Shown here: piece after piece, positions 63,372 through 64,000 of the stretch
Layout of the letters: each line of letters begins with the position of its first letter
Numbering within the stretch: the stretch's first letter is position 1
From: an uncultured Clostridiaceae bacterium
GTDB taxonomy: Bacteria > Bacillota > Clostridia > TANB77 > CAG-508
Length of the DNA stretch: 64,000 nucleotides
Assembly: GCA_947577025.1 (NCBI GenBank)
Contig: CANPTO010000002.1
Span: 1 to 64,000 of the forward strand
Direction: 5' to 3'
Made by a program: the position numbers and the translations under genes
Notes under the pieces: generated by a model
What the model was told of the DNA's origin: nothing
Database searches by the model: none
The model's input: only the letters and a program-made list of their open reading frames with translations

Positions 63372-64000
63372 TTAATTAATATTTATCTTTATTATATAAT
63401 ACTTAATATCAAAATAGCTAACCTCCTCAGGAAGCATATCTTTAATTTCACGCAATTTGCCAGAGCTACAATTATTAATAGCATTGTAAATTTTGTTTTC
63501 AAAATTGGTATTAATTTCTTTTTCTAAATTAATATCCATACCATTTTCATAACAGTCTAATAAATGCTGTTCTACAGTTCTTTCAGTAAGCCCTCTAATT
63601 TCAGCAATTTCTTTAATATTTTTTTCATCTTTGGTATAAAGCTCATAACTAACTAATTTAGTATCAACTTTAGTGGGAGTAATACTTTTTGTCTTATTTT
63701 TTTCTGAAATATCAAGTTTCATAATGTTATGCTCTTGAACATAATTTTTAATGGTATCAATAAAAATATCACCATATTTTTCTAATTTTAACGCACCTAC
63801 TCCACTTATTTTAAGCATGCTATCCACATCTGTTGGGTAATATGTGGACATCTGCTTTAAGGAAACGTCTGCAAATATAATAAAAGGTGGAACTTTATTT
63901 TCTTTGGAAACTTCCATTCTAAGTTCTCGCAATATTTCAAATAGCTTACTATCAAAAGGTAAACTTTCAAAGTCATCTTTACTATTCTTTTCAGGTTTTA
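63372..64000 (-). CDS. RecQ-type DNA helicase, C-terminal part (runs off the window)
   Basis: The frame stays open to the end of the window and reads LFEILRELRMEVSKENKVPPFIIF, then DVDSMLKISGVGALKLEKYG, an HRDC domain as found at the end of RecQ helicases. After it comes an extended tail with a second HTH-like unit (IKEIAEIRGLTERTVEQHLLDCYENGMDI), typical of long RecQ proteins in Bacillota. The helicase core would lie beyond 64,000. RecQ unwinds recombination intermediates and forks. Confidence 0.88.
   Translation of the reverse strand, partial: KPEKNSKDDFESLPFDSKLFEILRELRMEVSKENKVPPFIIFADVSLKQMSTYYPTDVDSMLKISGVGALKLEKYGDIFIDTIKNYVQEHNIMKLDISEKNKTKSITPTKVDTKLVSYELYTKDEKNIKEIAEIRGLTERTVEQHLLDCYENGMDINLEKEINTNFENKIYNAINNCSSGKLREIKDMLPEEVSYFDIKYYIIKININ

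Overview
The window is AT-rich (well under 30% G+C by eye) and reads as a chromosomal segment of a spore-forming, low-GC Clostridia-type Bacillota. Support for this: an alpha/beta small acid-soluble spore protein gene, MurF/Ddl, a LytR-CpsA-Psr protein, a DacF-like carboxypeptidase, a ComEA-like protein, strong AGGAGG ribosome sites, frequent TTG starts and many oligo-T terminators. The species cannot be named from the sequence.

Layout. (1) 1-17.1 kb is housekeeping: an unknown protein, a spore protein, murF-ddl, a Gdt1-type cation exporter, a three-gene ABC system (ATPase, permease, GldG-like), a YkvI-like carrier, DUF5711-CvpA, a LytR-CpsA-Psr protein, dacF, comEA and an initiator tRNA gene. 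REP-like palindromes and 18-bp tandem repeats sit between genes. (2) 17,093-39,909 is an element inserted in the initiator tRNA gene, bounded by a perfect 46-bp direct repeat. It carries an integrase, an excisionase-like gene, a replication initiator/helicase-loader gene with a -1 frameshift site, a hairpin cluster that may be its origin, and defence-like cargo: a kinase module, a PLD-helicase plus DNA methylase system with accessory genes, an RloA/RloB (AbiL-like) pair and a TrlF-type PHP-ATPase. I see no conjugation or virion genes, so the layout resembles a phage satellite or small integrative island. (3) 40-52 kb is a decaying accessory region: a broken S51 peptidase, a UDG-like protein, Nudix, an XRE/ImmA/Fic cluster, a TOTE-type primase fragment next to a decapitated HerA, NurA, a broken dam gene, and an intact Dam-type methylase with two nucleases. 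(4) 51.9-63.3 kb is a type I-B CRISPR-Cas locus. Its operon is cas6-cas8-cas7-cas5-(hairpin)-cas3-cas4-cas1-cas2, followed by a leader and 33 repeats (32 spacers). A relic leader with two decayed repeats lies upstream of the operon. The window ends inside a RecQ-type helicase gene.

Most notable signals. The trlF gene on the mobile element and the cas operon on the chromosome share a 16-base identity containing a perfect Spo0A-type box, each 21 bp before TATAAT, the long spacing known from Spo0A-activated promoters. Three regulatory regions of the element carry paired GTTAAC boxes 26-27 bp apart. The relic CRISPR leader keeps exactly the same 121-bp distance to its first repeat as the living leader. 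The kinase/unknown/nuclease-fold trio beside the integrase is my best candidate for an undescribed system.
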